Positions 33,273 to 43,011 of a DNA stretch of 64,000 nucleotides are shown piece by piece. The notes beneath the pieces were generated by a model. It searched no databases, was not told the DNA's origin, and saw only the letters and a program-made list of their open reading frames with translations. The position numbers and the translations under genes are program-made. The stretch comes from Rugosimonospora africana (GTDB lineage: Bacteria > Actinomycetota > Actinomycetes > Mycobacteriales > Micromonosporaceae), in NCBI RefSeq assembly GCF_016862975.1, contig NZ_BONZ01000012.1, positions 62,001 through 126,000 on the forward strand, read 5' to 3'. The number at the start of each line of letters is the position of its first letter. Position 1 is the first letter of the stretch.

Positions 33273-36200
33273 GTGACTGTCATTCTTCGTGAGGTGAGGG
33301 CCGTGGACGGCGAACATTTCGGACTAAGACCGGCGGCGCCGTCGCCGGAGGTTCCGCACGCGCCGGCGCGCCGGAGGCTGGCGGAACGACTTCCCATCGC
33401 CCGGGTGCTGACCGGCCGGGCCGGCTCGGCGCCGGAGGCGTGGACGCGGGCGTGGTTGTCGCGGCAGGTGCGGCGGGTCTGGCGGCCGGCCAGCGCGGTC
33501 GCCGGTGTGCTGTCGATCCTCATTGCCGGAGTCGGCGGTGTGGGCAGCCCGGCACAAGCGGATTCCTGCTCCCCCAACCCGATCGTCTGCGAGAACGCCA
33601 AGGACGGCACGCCGGAATCGGTCTGGGACATCCATGGATCGGGGGACGACACCATCCAGGGGTTCGCCACCGACATCAGCGTCAACATCGGACAGACCAT
33701 CAACTTCAAGATAAAGACCGATGCGCCCCAGTACACCATTGATATCTACCGGTTGGGCTACTACAAGGGCGACGGCGCCCGCTACATCGACAGCGTCACG
33801 CCGATCGCGAATGTCGCGGAGCATCAGCCCGACAACTGCCTGTTCGACCCGGACACCGAGATCTACGACTGCGGTAGCTGGGCCGTCACCGCCTCCTGGC
33901 CGGTGCCGGTCACAGCGGTGTCCGGCGTGTACGTGGCCACCCTGAAGCGCACCGACAACCAGGGCAAGAGCCAGATCACGTTCATCGTGCGCAATGACGC
34001 CAGCCACTCGCAGATGCTGTTCAAGACGTCCGATGCCACCTGGCAGGCGTACAACATGTACGGCGGCGCGGACTTCTACCACGGCTTCGACAACGGGCGT
34101 GCCTACAAGCTGAGCTACAACCGTCCATTCGCGACTCGCGGCGACAACAGCGGACGTGACTTCCTGTTCAGCAACGAGTATCCGATGATCCGGTTCCTGG
34201 AACGCAACGGCTACGACGTCAGCTACACGACGGATGTCGACGCCGACCGCTACGGTTCGCTCATCCGGAACCACAACATCTTCCTGTCGGTGGGGCACGA
34301 CGAGTACTGGTCGGAGAACGAGCGCGACAACGTCGAGGCGGCCCGGGACGCGGGCGTGAACCTCGCCTTCTTCAGCGGCAACGAGGTGTACTGGAAGACC
34401 CGCTGGGAGCCGAGCGAGGACGGCAGCTCCACCGACTACCGGACCCTGGTGACCTACAAGGAGACCTGGGATCCGGGCCACAAGCTCGATCCCACCGACG
34501 ATTGGACCGGCACCTGGCGGGATCCGACGATGAGCCCGCCGTACGACGGCGGCCAGCCGGAGAACGCGCTGACCGGCACGGCCTACATGGCCAACAGCGA
34601 CGACCTGGCGCTGCAGGTGCCGCCGGACGAGGGGCTGTTCCGTCTGTGGCGCTACAGCGGGGTCGCCCGGCAGGCGGCCCTGGGCCAGACATCGACGCTG
34701 ACTCCGCACACCGTCGGGTACGAGTCCGATGAGGACTTGGACAACGGGTTCCGGCCCGCCGGCCTGATCGACCTGTCGACCACCGTCGGCGACACCCCGC
34801 AGTACCTGCAGGACTTCGGCCTCCGCGTGGCGCCCGGTACGACAACCCACCACATGACTCTGTACCGTGCGCCGAGCGGAGCGCTGGTCTTCGGCGCCGG
34901 TACCATCCAGTGGGCCTGGGGCTTGGACGACGACCACGACGGCACGGAGCCGCCGGCGGACCCGAGCATGCAGCAGGCGACCGTCAACCTGTTCGCGGAC
35001 ATGGGCGTGCAGCCGGCCACGCTGATGGCAGGGCTCACGCCGGCCACGGCGTCCGCCGACACCCAGGCTCCCACCGTGACGATCACCGCGCCCGCTGCGG
35101 ACAGCACGGTCGCCAACGGCGCTCAGGTCACTCTGATGGGCAGCGCGTCGGACGTGGGCGGCCACGTCGCGGCGGTCGAGGTGTCCACCGACGGCGGGAC
35201 CACCTGGCACCGGGCGAACGGCACGGGACCGTGGTCCTACACGTTCATCGCGGCCGGGGTGACCGATGAGACCGTCTTCGTACGCGGTGTCGACGACAGC
35301 GTGAACATCGGCTCCACGCCGGCCAGCCTGCACCTCAAACTCACCGGTCTGGCCAGCTTGTTCGGCAATGTGACCCCGGCCGTCCCGGCGGCGAACGACA
35401 GCTCGTCGGTCGAGGTCGGCGTGAAGGTCGTCCCGCACGACGACGGCTTCATCACCGGGGTGCGTTTCTACAAGGGTTCCGGCAACACCGGTACGCACAC
35501 CGGCACGCTGTGGTCCAGCACCGGGACGAAGCTGGCCACCGGCACGTTCGTCAACGAGACCGCCAACGGCTGGCAGACACTCACTTTCAGCACGCCGGTG
35601 GCGGTCACCGCCAACACCACCTACGTCGCCTCGTACTACGCCCCGAGCGGGCACTACTCGGCGGACAACTGGTCGTTCATCTACGCCGGCTCCTCCGCCG
35701 GGCCGCTGAGCACGCCCAGATCCGGTGACGTCGGCGGCAACGGGCTCTACCGGGCCGGCACCGGCTTCCCGACGAACACCTTCCAGGCGGCCAACTACTA
35801 CGTGGACGTACTGTTCCAGGACGAAAGCACGGTCGTGCCGACGGTGATGTCGAACACGCCGAGCGCCAACGCCCTGTACGTGCCCACGTCGACGTCCGTC
35901 GTGGCGGCCTTCTCCAAGGCACTCGATCCGACGTCGGTGCGGTTCACGCTGACCGGCCCTGGCGGGGCGGTCGCCGGGACCACGACCTACGACGCCGGAT
36001 CGAAGTCCGCGACCTTCACGCCGTCCGCCCCACTGGCCGCCGGCATGGGATACACGGCAAGCGTGCAGGGGCACGACCTGACCGGCAAGGCGGTCACCGG
36101 GACCACGACCTGGTCGTTCACGACCGAGTCCTACACGGGCCTCAACACGCTGTTCGCCACGGGCGCGGTGCCCGTGGTCCCGGCCACCGCGGACACCAAT

Positions 36201-37214
36201 GCCACCGAGGTCGGTGTCAAGTTCACTCCGTCGGTCAACGGGTCCGTGGTGGGCGTGCGCTTCTACAAGGGCGACGGCAACACCGGACCGCACACCGGCA
36301 GCCTCTGGACGGGCACCGGCGTGCTGCTGGCCCGGGTCACGTTCGGCAGCGAGACCGGTACCGGCTGGCAGACCGCGCACTTCGACACGCCGGTGTCGGT
36401 CAGCGCCGGCAGCACGTATGTGGTGTCGTACTACGCGCCGTTCGGCCACTACGCGGCCGACGCCAACGCGTTCGGCTCGCCCCTGGTCAGCGGTGCGCTG
36501 ACCGCGCCGAGCGGCGGCAACGGCGTGTACCGCTACGGCTCCGACGCCTTCCCCTCCAGTTCGTACCAGTCCAGCAACTACTGGGTGGATCCGCTGTTCC
36601 TGCCGGGCGCCGGGCCGACCGGATCGCCGACCCCGTCCGTGCCTCCTCCTCCAACGACGTCTTCCTCGACCACCGCGCCGGCGAGTCCGACGCCGACGAT
36701 CAGCGACGGGCCGCCGGTCAGTCCGTCGCCGCTGCCCTCGGGCGTGGTGGGCATGTTCACCAACGACGACAGCCCGGCCACGTCGAACTGGAATGACCCG
36801 AAGGCCATCGAGGTGGGCCTGAAGTTCTTCGCCGACGCGCCCGGCGTGGTCACCGGCGTCCGGTTCTACAAGGGTTCCATGAACACCGGTGTGCACCAGG
36901 GTTCACTGTGGACATCCACTGGCGTTCTACTGGCGACGGCCACCTTCAGCAACGAGACGAGTTCGGGCTGGCAGATGGTCACCTTCTCGACACCGGTTCG
37001 CATCACGCCGAACACCACGTACGTGGTGTCGTACTCGACTACGGTCGGATACTATTCGGCTACGCTCAATGTCTTCACGTCCCAGGTGAACAAGCCACCC
37101 CTGCACGTCGCGACGAACGGTGGCGCTTACCGCTACGGCTCGGGATTCCCGGGCACGGCCTCCAAGAACAACTACTGGGACGACGCGATGTTCCTGCCGG
37201 ACTCCACAGGATGA
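33273..37214 (+). CDS. very large secreted protein: DMFase-beta-like domain, Ig-like domains, three DUF4082 domains
   Basis: About 1313 residues from GTG 33273 (GGGGGA upstream; an ATG at 33207 is an alternative). Membrane/signal segment ~73-95 (AGVLSILIAGVGGVGSPAQA). Then an N,N-dimethylformamidase beta-subunit-like domain (33560-35040; YRLGYYKGDGAR, SVGHDEYWS, FFSGNEVYWKTRWEPS). An Ig-like domain follows (35050-35330), DUF4082 no. 1 (35340-35820), a Big_5-type domain (35830-36130), DUF4082 no. 2 (36135-36605), a Pro/Ser/Thr linker and DUF4082 no. 3 (36750-37205). Each DUF4082 carries GVRFYKG...NTG and TYVVSYY-like strands. Probably a surface enzyme or glycan-binding protein; the substrate is unknown. 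It sits between the chain-length and flippase genes. Confidence 0.8.
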   Translation: MTVILREVRAVDGEHFGLRPAAPSPEVPHAPARRRLAERLPIARVLTGRAGSAPEAWTRAWLSRQVRRVWRPASAVAGVLSILIAGVGGVGSPAQADSCSPNPIVCENAKDGTPESVWDIHGSGDDTIQGFATDISVNIGQTINFKIKTDAPQYTIDIYRLGYYKGDGARYIDSVTPIANVAEHQPDNCLFDPDTEIYDCGSWAVTASWPVPVTAVSGVYVATLKRTDNQGKSQITFIVRNDASHSQMLFKTSDATWQAYNMYGGADFYHGFDNGRAYKLSYNRPFATRGDNSGRDFLFSNEYPMIRFLERNGYDVSYTTDVDADRYGSLIRNHNIFLSVGHDEYWSENERDNVEAARDAGVNLAFFSGNEVYWKTRWEPSEDGSSTDYRTLVTYKETWDPGHKLDPTDDWTGTWRDPTMSPPYDGGQPENALTGTAYMANSDDLALQVPPDEGLFRLWRYSGVARQAALGQTSTLTPHTVGYESDEDLDNGFRPAGLIDLSTTVGDTPQYLQDFGLRVAPGTTTHHMTLYRAPSGALVFGAGTIQWAWGLDDDHDGTEPPADPSMQQATVNLFADMGVQPATLMAGLTPATASADTQAPTVTITAPAADSTVANGAQVTLMGSASDVGGHVAAVEVSTDGGTTWHRANGTGPWSYTFIAAGVTDETVFVRGVDDSVNIGSTPASLHLKLTGLASLFGNVTPAVPAANDSSSVEVGVKVVPHDDGFITGVRFYKGSGNTGTHTGTLWSSTGTKLATGTFVNETANGWQTLTFSTPVAVTANTTYVASYYAPSGHYSADNWSFIYAGSSAGPLSTPRSGDVGGNGLYRAGTGFPTNTFQAANYYVDVLFQDESTVVPTVMSNTPSANALYVPTSTSVVAAFSKALDPTSVRFTLTGPGGAVAGTTTYDAGSKSATFTPSAPLAAGMGYTASVQGHDLTGKAVTGTTTWSFTTESYTGLNTLFATGAVPVVPATADTNATEVGVKFTPSVNGSVVGVRFYKGDGNTGPHTGSLWTGTGVLLARVTFGSETGTGWQTAHFDTPVSVSAGSTYVVSYYAPFGHYAADANAFGSPLVSGALTAPSGGNGVYRYGSDAFPSSSYQSSNYWVDPLFLPGAGPTGSPTPSVPPPPTTSSSTTAPASPTPTISDGPPVSPSPLPSGVVGMFTNDDSPATSNWNDPKAIEVGLKFFADAPGVVTGVRFYKGSMNTGVHQGSLWTSTGVLLATATFSNETSSGWQMVTFSTPVRITPNTTYVVSYSTTVGYYSATLNVFTSQVNKPPLHVATNGGAYRYGSGFPGTASKNNYWDDAMFLPDSTG

Positions 37215-37218
37215 GGGT

Positions 37219-38670
37219 ATGAAGTCAGACGTTGCCGAGCCCGGCTCGCTGTTTTCCCGGGCGAGCCGGGCGTTGGGGTGGAGCTTTGCCAGTACCGCCG
37301 CCAGCCGCCTGAGCACGCTGGCCATCGGCATCGTGATGGCTCGCATCCTCGGGCCGGCGCAGTTCGGCACGTTCGCGGTCGCGATGGTGGCGTTGCTGGC
37401 GGTGCTGAGCTTCAACGAACTCGGCGTGAGCCTCGCCATCGTGCGCTGGCCGGGTGACCCGCGGGCGATCGCGCCGAGCGTGGCCACCATCTCCGTGGTG
37501 TCCAGCGTCGTCATCTACCTCGGTTGCTTCCTCGGCGCGCCGGCGTTCAGCCAGGCGATGGGCGCCCCGCAGGCCGCGCCGGTCGTGCGGGTACTCGCGG
37601 CCAGCGTCATCATCGACGGGCTCGTCTCGGTCCCCGCCGCGATCCTGCAACGCGAATTCCGCCAGGACCGCAAGATGATTTGCAGTCTCACCACCAGTTG
37701 GCTCAACTCCGGAACGTCGGTCGTCTGCGCCCTGGCCGGCCTGGGCGCGATGAGCCTGGCGGTCGGTCAGATCGCTGGTGCGCTCGGCGGCGCGGTGCTG
37801 TACATCGCGTTCGCCCCGCAGGGAATCCGATTCGGCTTCGACCCGGACAAGGTCCGCGATCTGTTGAAGTTCGGCCTACCGCTCGCCGGCTCCAGCGCCA
37901 TCGTGTTCGCCGTGTCCAATGTGGACAAGATCATCGTGGGTACCGTTCTCGGCCCGGTACCGCTGGGCCTCTACGTTCTCGCGGTGAACCTGTCCAACTG
38001 GCCGGTCAGCATGTTCTCCCAGCCGGTTCGGTCGGTCGCGCCGGCAGCACTGGCCCGATTGCAGCACGATCGGGCCGCGATGCGACTCAGCTTCCTGTCC
38101 ACGGCCGATCTGCTGGCGGCGGTGACTCTGCCCGCATGCGCGCTGCTCGCCGCGAGCGCCGGGCCGCTGATCCGGTTCGTCTACGGTCACCAGTGGGCGG
38201 GTTCCGCCGCCGTGCTGCCCTGGCTGGGACTGCTGGGTGCGCTGCGGATCCTGTTCGAGCTCGTGTACGACTACTTCGTGGTGCTCGCCAACACCCGGGT
38301 GGTACTGGTGGCTCAGGTGGTCTGGCTGCTCGCGCTGGTGGCCGCGGTGGAGTTCGGCGCGCGGGCGGCCGGCGTCGGCGGTGCCGGCGCGGCCCAGTTC
38401 GCGGTCGCTCTGCTCGTGGTCCTCCCGCTCTACCTGTACGAGTTGAACAAGACCGGCATCTCGCCGGGGGCACTCGGCGCCAGGGTCGCCATACCGGCCC
38501 TGGGTGCCCTCGCCGCCGCGATGGTGGCACTCGTGGCCGCTCGGGTGATCCCCGTGGACCTGTTCGCCCTCGGCGTCGCAGGCGTGGCCGGAGTCGCCGC
38601 GATGGCGCTGCTGGTCTACCGCATGCGCGGCGTGCTGCGTACCCTGCGGACGGTCGAGGCGGTCGACTGA
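37219..38670 (+). CDS. Wzx-type polysaccharide flippase (MOP superfamily)
   Basis: 483 residues from ATG 37219, 4 bp after the previous stop. About 12-14 membrane helices. Characteristic opening SLFSRASRALGWSFASTAASRL with VMARILGPAQFGTFAVAMV, and FGLPLAGSSAIVFAVSNVDKIIVGTVLGPVPLGLYVLA in the middle. Flips polyprenyl-linked repeat units to the outer face for the Wzy-like polymerase. Last + strand gene of the first block of the locus. Confidence 0.85.
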   Translation: MKSDVAEPGSLFSRASRALGWSFASTAASRLSTLAIGIVMARILGPAQFGTFAVAMVALLAVLSFNELGVSLAIVRWPGDPRAIAPSVATISVVSSVVIYLGCFLGAPAFSQAMGAPQAAPVVRVLAASVIIDGLVSVPAAILQREFRQDRKMICSLTTSWLNSGTSVVCALAGLGAMSLAVGQIAGALGGAVLYIAFAPQGIRFGFDPDKVRDLLKFGLPLAGSSAIVFAVSNVDKIIVGTVLGPVPLGLYVLAVNLSNWPVSMFSQPVRSVAPAALARLQHDRAAMRLSFLSTADLLAAVTLPACALLAASAGPLIRFVYGHQWAGSAAVLPWLGLLGALRILFELVYDYFVVLANTRVVLVAQVVWLLALVAAVEFGARAAGVGGAGAAQFAVALLVVLPLYLYELNKTGISPGALGARVAIPALGALAAAMVALVAARVIPVDLFALGVAGVAGVAAMALLVYRMRGVLRTLRTVEAVD

Positions 38671-38699
38671 CGGCCCGAGGCCAACCCGGGCCGGGTGGC

Positions 38700-39995
38700 T
38701 CATCCAGCGGACGTCTGGACCTTCGCCTTCGCGTTGAAGTCGTCGCGAGCGGCCAGGCCGCGCAGTCGCTGGTACCGCCGGTGCATCTTGTACCCGGCCA
38801 GGCTGATGGCTGCCCGCGCGCCCTCGGCGGCACTCGTCACGACATGTGCCGGCTGGCCGAGGGCTCGCCGGTAGATGTCTTCCTGCACCGCTGCGGCGCG
38901 CTGCAGGCTGAACCGTTCAACCGCAAGCCGCCGTCCGTACTCGCCCAGCGTTCGGCATAGTCCCTCGTCACCGATCAGCCGGTCGAGGATGCCCCGCAGC
39001 CGGTCGGCGCCGGCCCGCTCGCCGTCACCGACGCCGTACCAGCCCTGACGCAGGAACGTCTCGCAGCTCTGCGGGGTCAGCAGCTCCCAGAAGCCGTGCT
39101 CGCCCTGCACCACCAGGGGCCGACCGAACGCCAGCCCGCGTAGCGCGGATCCGCCCATGCCCAGCACCGCGTCGGCCGCCGCGTACGCCGGACGGGGATC
39201 GTCCAGCTGACCGGTCAGCACCACCGCCCGTTGGCCGGCGACCGTGTTCGCCGCTGCGGCCCGTTCCCGTACGGCGTCCGCCGCCGGCCCGTCGCCCACG
39301 ATGGTCAGCCGTACCGGCCGCTGCCGAGCGAGCGCACCCACCACGTCGATGGCGGTCAGGATGCCCTCCAGCTTCAGCTCGGGTACCAGCCGGCAGACCA
39401 TCACCAGGTCGAACACTCGAGGTGGCGCGACGCCGCCGGACGCATCAGCCTCGCCTGGTGCGCCAGAGTCGAGCAAGCCGAATCGCTCCCGGAAGGCAGC
39501 CACCGGATGGCCGGGTGCGTTGCGCACCACGTCGACCGGCGGCTCGATCAGGTAGACCGGGCCGCTGCGGCCCTCGGCGGTCCGGTCGCACAGCTCTTGG
39601 GTGCCCACGACCAGGGGCATGGACGCCGGCAGAAACGGCGCGACAGCCATGGACATCACTGTGCACACAGCGGCGGTGCCGGGCCGGGCGAAGGCTGCGG
39701 CCGCCACCTCGAGGCCGGGTGGCCACTCGTACCCGTGCACGATGTCCAGGCGGCGGAGCTGGATGAGCCGGCGCAGCCGGGCGGCGACCGGAAGGGACGG
39801 GCGCTGACGGTCGCGTGGGATCGGCAGGTGCTCCAGACCCAGGGCCTGTACCTGCTCGACCAGCGGCCCGGGCTCGCCGAGCACGGCGACTTCGTGACCC
39901 AGGTCGCGCACGGCGGCTGCGAGTTCGATCGCGTTGAGCTGGCTGCCACCCACGGTCATCGCGTGCGGGTAGACGACGACCCTCAACCCGGCCAT
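38700..39995 (-). CDS. GT4-family glycosyltransferase
   Basis: 431 residues from ATG 39995 (AGGAG 5 bp upstream). N-terminal acceptor domain start VVVYPHAMTVGGSQLNAIEL then LGHEVAVLGEPG. The C-terminal GT-B half includes LVMVCRLVPELKLEGILTAI, LTIVGDGPAADAVRE and an E-rich region ending the donor site. Cytoplasmic enzyme adding a sugar to the lipid-linked repeat unit. Transcribed divergently from the next glycosyltransferase. Confidence 0.85.
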   Translation of the reverse strand: MAGLRVVVYPHAMTVGGSQLNAIELAAAVRDLGHEVAVLGEPGPLVEQVQALGLEHLPIPRDRQRPSLPVAARLRRLIQLRRLDIVHGYEWPPGLEVAAAAFARPGTAAVCTVMSMAVAPFLPASMPLVVGTQELCDRTAEGRSGPVYLIEPPVDVVRNAPGHPVAAFRERFGLLDSGAPGEADASGGVAPPRVFDLVMVCRLVPELKLEGILTAIDVVGALARQRPVRLTIVGDGPAADAVRERAAAANTVAGQRAVVLTGQLDDPRPAYAAADAVLGMGGSALRGLAFGRPLVVQGEHGFWELLTPQSCETFLRQGWYGVGDGERAGADRLRGILDRLIGDEGLCRTLGEYGRRLAVERFSLQRAAAVQEDIYRRALGQPAHVVTSAAEGARAAISLAGYKMHRRYQRLRGLAARDDFNAKAKVQTSAG

Positions 39996-40160
39996 GCACA
40001 CTCCTGACTCTCCGCGTTGCGCCGCGAACGGTTCTGGTGCCATCCAGACCCTACGAGCGCAGGCGATTCACGCAACGGGCCGATCGGCCGCACCCCAGGT
40101 CGGGATGCCGACAGCCGAGCTGTTTGCGTGCTCCACTGTGGATGCCGCAGGCTGCTAGAC

Positions 40161-41438
40161 GTGCCAGGAAGACACGGTGATCAGGCGAAATTCCAGAGGG
40201 CGGGTGGACGGGCGGGCTTTCCGCTGGTTGTCTTCGGCGGCGGCCGACCCTGGCACGGTGTGGCCGGGACGCACCGGATGCTGGCCACCGCGCTGACCCG
40301 CTACGCGGACATCCTCTGGGTGGACCTTCCGGTGTCACCCATCACCCGCTCCAGCACCCGCTACGGCACCGGCCGCATCCCGATGCCCAGGTTGCGCCCG
40401 GTCGCGGACAACATCACCGCGCTGTTTCCGGCAGTGCTGCCGTTCCACAGTCGCCCAGGCATCCGGAGAACGTCGCCGATCCTGGTCCGGTCACAGATCT
40501 CGTGGGCGCTGCGCCGGCTCGGCCGCCGGCCGGACGCCGTTCTGGACGCACGGCTCGGACGGATGCTCGGAGGCTGGGGCGACGGCGTGACCGACGTGCT
40601 GTACGGCACCGATGACTTTGTCGCCGGCGCGGCGCTGATGGGGATCTCGGCCGCACGCGTTCGGGCCGACGAAAGGTACTCCCTGGACGCCGCCGATCTG
40701 GTCATGGCCGTTTCAGAGCCGCTCCGCGACCGTTGGCAGGCACTGGGCGCCGACGTGCTGCTCGTACCCAACGGGGTGCGGACCGAGCCCTACGCCGACC
40801 TCGATCGGGTCGCTCCGGCCCCGGACGTACGACTGCCGCGCCCGATCGCCGGCGTGGTGGGCCAGTTGTCCGCCCGCATCGACATCGCCCTCCTCGAGGC
40901 GGTCGTCGCCGGGGGGTGTTCGCTGCTGCTGGTGGGACCGTGTGATCCGCGCTGGGAGCCGGAGCGCTTCGCCCGGCTGTGTGCCCGGCCCGAGGTGCAG
41001 TGGGTCGGCTTCCAGCCGTACGAGTCGCTCCCGTCCTATCTGGGAGTCATCGATGTGGGGCTGACGCCGTACGTCGACTCGGAGTTCAACCGCGCTTCCT
41101 TCCCGCTCAAGACGCTGGAATATCTGGCCGCCGGCCTGCCGACGGTCAGCACCGACCTGCCCGCCACCCGCTGGCTCAACACCGATCTGGTTCGCATCAC
41201 GAGCGACGTCGGGGAGTTCGCCAAGACGGCGGCAGCGCTGGGCCATGAGCGCCTCGCCGACCAGCGATCGGGGGAGGGTGCGGGTTCCGCGGCAGGCTCG
41301 CTGGTCCGGGCCCGTCGATCCTTTGCCGAACAGCACAGTTGGCCGGCGCGGGCGGAGGTCGTGGCGCGGGCCATGAAGCTGTCCACGGTGGACATCACGA
41401 CCGGCGCCGAGACCGGCGCTGGCGTCGGAGGCCAATGA
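40161..41438 (+). CDS. glycosyltransferase, GT-B fold (GumK/TuaH-like)
   Basis: About 425 residues from GTG 40161; the start is uncertain as no clear ribosome-binding site is seen. PLVVFGGGRPWHGVAGTHRM opens the acceptor domain. VLYGTDDFVAGAALMG and VMAVSEPLRDRWQALGADVLLVPNGV mark the linker, and SLPSYLGVIDVGLTPYVDSEFNRASFPLKTLEYLAAGLP is the donor-binding region with its conserved Glu. It works in the cytoplasm on the polysaccharide repeat unit. Ten bases before the secreted glycosidase-like gene. Confidence 0.8.
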   Translation: MPGRHGDQAKFQRAGGRAGFPLVVFGGGRPWHGVAGTHRMLATALTRYADILWVDLPVSPITRSSTRYGTGRIPMPRLRPVADNITALFPAVLPFHSRPGIRRTSPILVRSQISWALRRLGRRPDAVLDARLGRMLGGWGDGVTDVLYGTDDFVAGAALMGISAARVRADERYSLDAADLVMAVSEPLRDRWQALGADVLLVPNGVRTEPYADLDRVAPAPDVRLPRPIAGVVGQLSARIDIALLEAVVAGGCSLLLVGPCDPRWEPERFARLCARPEVQWVGFQPYESLPSYLGVIDVGLTPYVDSEFNRASFPLKTLEYLAAGLPTVSTDLPATRWLNTDLVRITSDVGEFAKTAAALGHERLADQRSGEGAGSAAGSLVRARRSFAEQHSWPARAEVVARAMKLSTVDITTGAETGAGVGGQ

Positions 41439-41447
41439 GGTGAGCGT

Positions 41448-42947
41448 GTGATTCTCCAGCGTAGGGCGCGGATCCGGCTCGTGCTGATCGTCGGCGCGGC
41501 GGTCGCACTTGTCGCCGGGCTCACCGCGGTCGCGGTGGTCATCGACCGGGCGGCCCACGACGCTTCCCCGGCCGCGGCCGCGTTGCCGGATTCCACCGGT
41601 GTCCACAGCGCCGGTGGAGTCCCCTCGACGAGTCCCAGCCTCTCGCCGAGCGCGTCGTCCAGCGCGGGTCTCGTCTCGTTGGCCGGAGCGCCCGCGGCGC
41701 GGGGCGGCTCGGGCGCAAGGCTGCGCCCGGTGGACGGAGGAGCCGGCTACTACGGGAAGTTCTCTCCACCGTTGCCGGGGGGCTCGTCGTTCTTTCCGAT
41801 CGGCGTCTGGTTCGAAAGCGTGCTGTCGCAGGCGGACACGGACAAGGACGCCGACGCCGGAATCAACACGTACGTGCAGTTGACCGACAGCACGAAGATG
41901 AATCTCATCCGCGCGGCGGGGATGTATGCCATCCAGAGCGACCCGAAACGTGCCGGCGCCGAGACGGTCGGCTGGGAACTGCCCGACGAAGCGGACATGT
42001 GGGCCGGCCCGGGCGATGCCCCGTGGACCGGCAAATATCCCGGTGGGGGCGAGATCTGCCAACCGGCCAGCGCGAAGTGCGGGTACACGGTGGATCAGAC
42101 CATTCTCGGGCAGTACCCGCAGGACAACCGGCTCGTCTACGGCAACTACGGCAAGGGTGTGACCTTCTGGGAGACCAACGCGCAGGCTGCCCGCTTCGTC
42201 AACCAGTACCCGGACGTGCTTTCGGTGGACAACTACTGGCTCACCGATGAGGGCATCTGCATCAAGAATGAGGGCGGCTCACTGTTCGATCCATCCAAGC
42301 TCGTCCCGGACCCGAACGGCGGCAGCGACCGGCTGCCGGCAGCTCTCTGCCACCGACCCGCGAACTACGGACTCACCATCGACCGGGTCCGCTCACTGGT
42401 GTCGCCGGCCGGCAGCAAGCCGGTCTGGGCCTTCATCGAGGTCGGTCACCCGAACAAGGACGGCGACTCCACGCTGTCGGCTCAGCCGCAGCAGATCGTC
42501 GCCGCCGTGTGGAGCAGCATCATCCACGGGGCGCGCGGCATCATCTACTTCAACCACAGCTTCGGCGGCCCCTGCAAGACTCAGCATGCACTGCGCGAGC
42601 CGTGCTATGCGGCCCAGCGCGCCGCGGTGAAAGGTGTGGACGCACAGGTCAAGGCGCTCGCCCCGGTGCTCAACGCGCCGTTCGCGGACAACGTGGCACG
42701 CGGTACCGGAGTCGATGTGTCCACCAAGTGGTACGGCGGCCACTTCTATCTGCTGGCCGGCTCCACCGCTTCTGGTGCGCAGACAGCCAGGTTCACGCTG
42801 CCGTGCGTCGGCAACGCACAGGTGAGCGTGCTGAACGAGAACCGCACGCTGACGATCAACCAGGGTACGTTCAGCGACCGGTTCGCAGACGGGAACGCCG
42901 TCCACATCTACCGGGTCGACGGCGGTTCCAGCTGCGGCGCCTACTGA
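41448..42947 (+). CDS. secreted glycoside-hydrolase-like protein (TIM-barrel type, family not identified)
   Basis: 499 residues, GTG start. N-terminal membrane/signal segment (LVLIVGAAVALVAGLTAVAVV) and a Ser/Pro/Ala-rich linker to ~95, then a catalytic-type domain: FFPIGVWFESVL, NTYVQLTDS, a candidate acid/base Glu in GWELPDEADMW, VDNYWLTDEG, a candidate nucleophile in KPVWAFIEVGHP and HGARGIIYFNHSFGG. A C-terminal beta domain ends the protein. Likely cleaves or trims the polysaccharide made by this locus, or releases it. The stop codon is inside a three-copy 14-bp repeat. Confidence 0.7.
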   Translation: MILQRRARIRLVLIVGAAVALVAGLTAVAVVIDRAAHDASPAAAALPDSTGVHSAGGVPSTSPSLSPSASSSAGLVSLAGAPAARGGSGARLRPVDGGAGYYGKFSPPLPGGSSFFPIGVWFESVLSQADTDKDADAGINTYVQLTDSTKMNLIRAAGMYAIQSDPKRAGAETVGWELPDEADMWAGPGDAPWTGKYPGGGEICQPASAKCGYTVDQTILGQYPQDNRLVYGNYGKGVTFWETNAQAARFVNQYPDVLSVDNYWLTDEGICIKNEGGSLFDPSKLVPDPNGGSDRLPAALCHRPANYGLTIDRVRSLVSPAGSKPVWAFIEVGHPNKDGDSTLSAQPQQIVAAVWSSIIHGARGIIYFNHSFGGPCKTQHALREPCYAAQRAAVKGVDAQVKALAPVLNAPFADNVARGTGVDVSTKWYGGHFYLLAGSTASGAQTARFTLPCVGNAQVSVLNENRTLTINQGTFSDRFADGNAVHIYRVDGGSSCGAY

Positions 42948-42975
42948 GGCGCGCCTACTGAGGCGCGCCTACTGA
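42934..42975. repeat. three tandem 14-bp copies, each containing the stop codon context
   Basis: GCGGCGCCTACTGA (42934-42947) ends with the gene's stop. GGCGCGCCTACTGA follows twice without gaps (42948-42961, 42962-42975). Each copy ends in TGA, so three TGAs occur in two or three frames. Confidence 0.92.
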
Positions 42976-43011
42976 CGGCGTGCCCACCGACGTCGGGCCT
43001 AGTAGCGGTGT

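Noticed and set aside
33324-36896. 1190-codon open frame on the minus strand
   Set aside because: It is opposite the large DMFase-beta/DUF4082 gene, whose domains are clear; the antisense product has no recognisable domain and a shadow-like composition.
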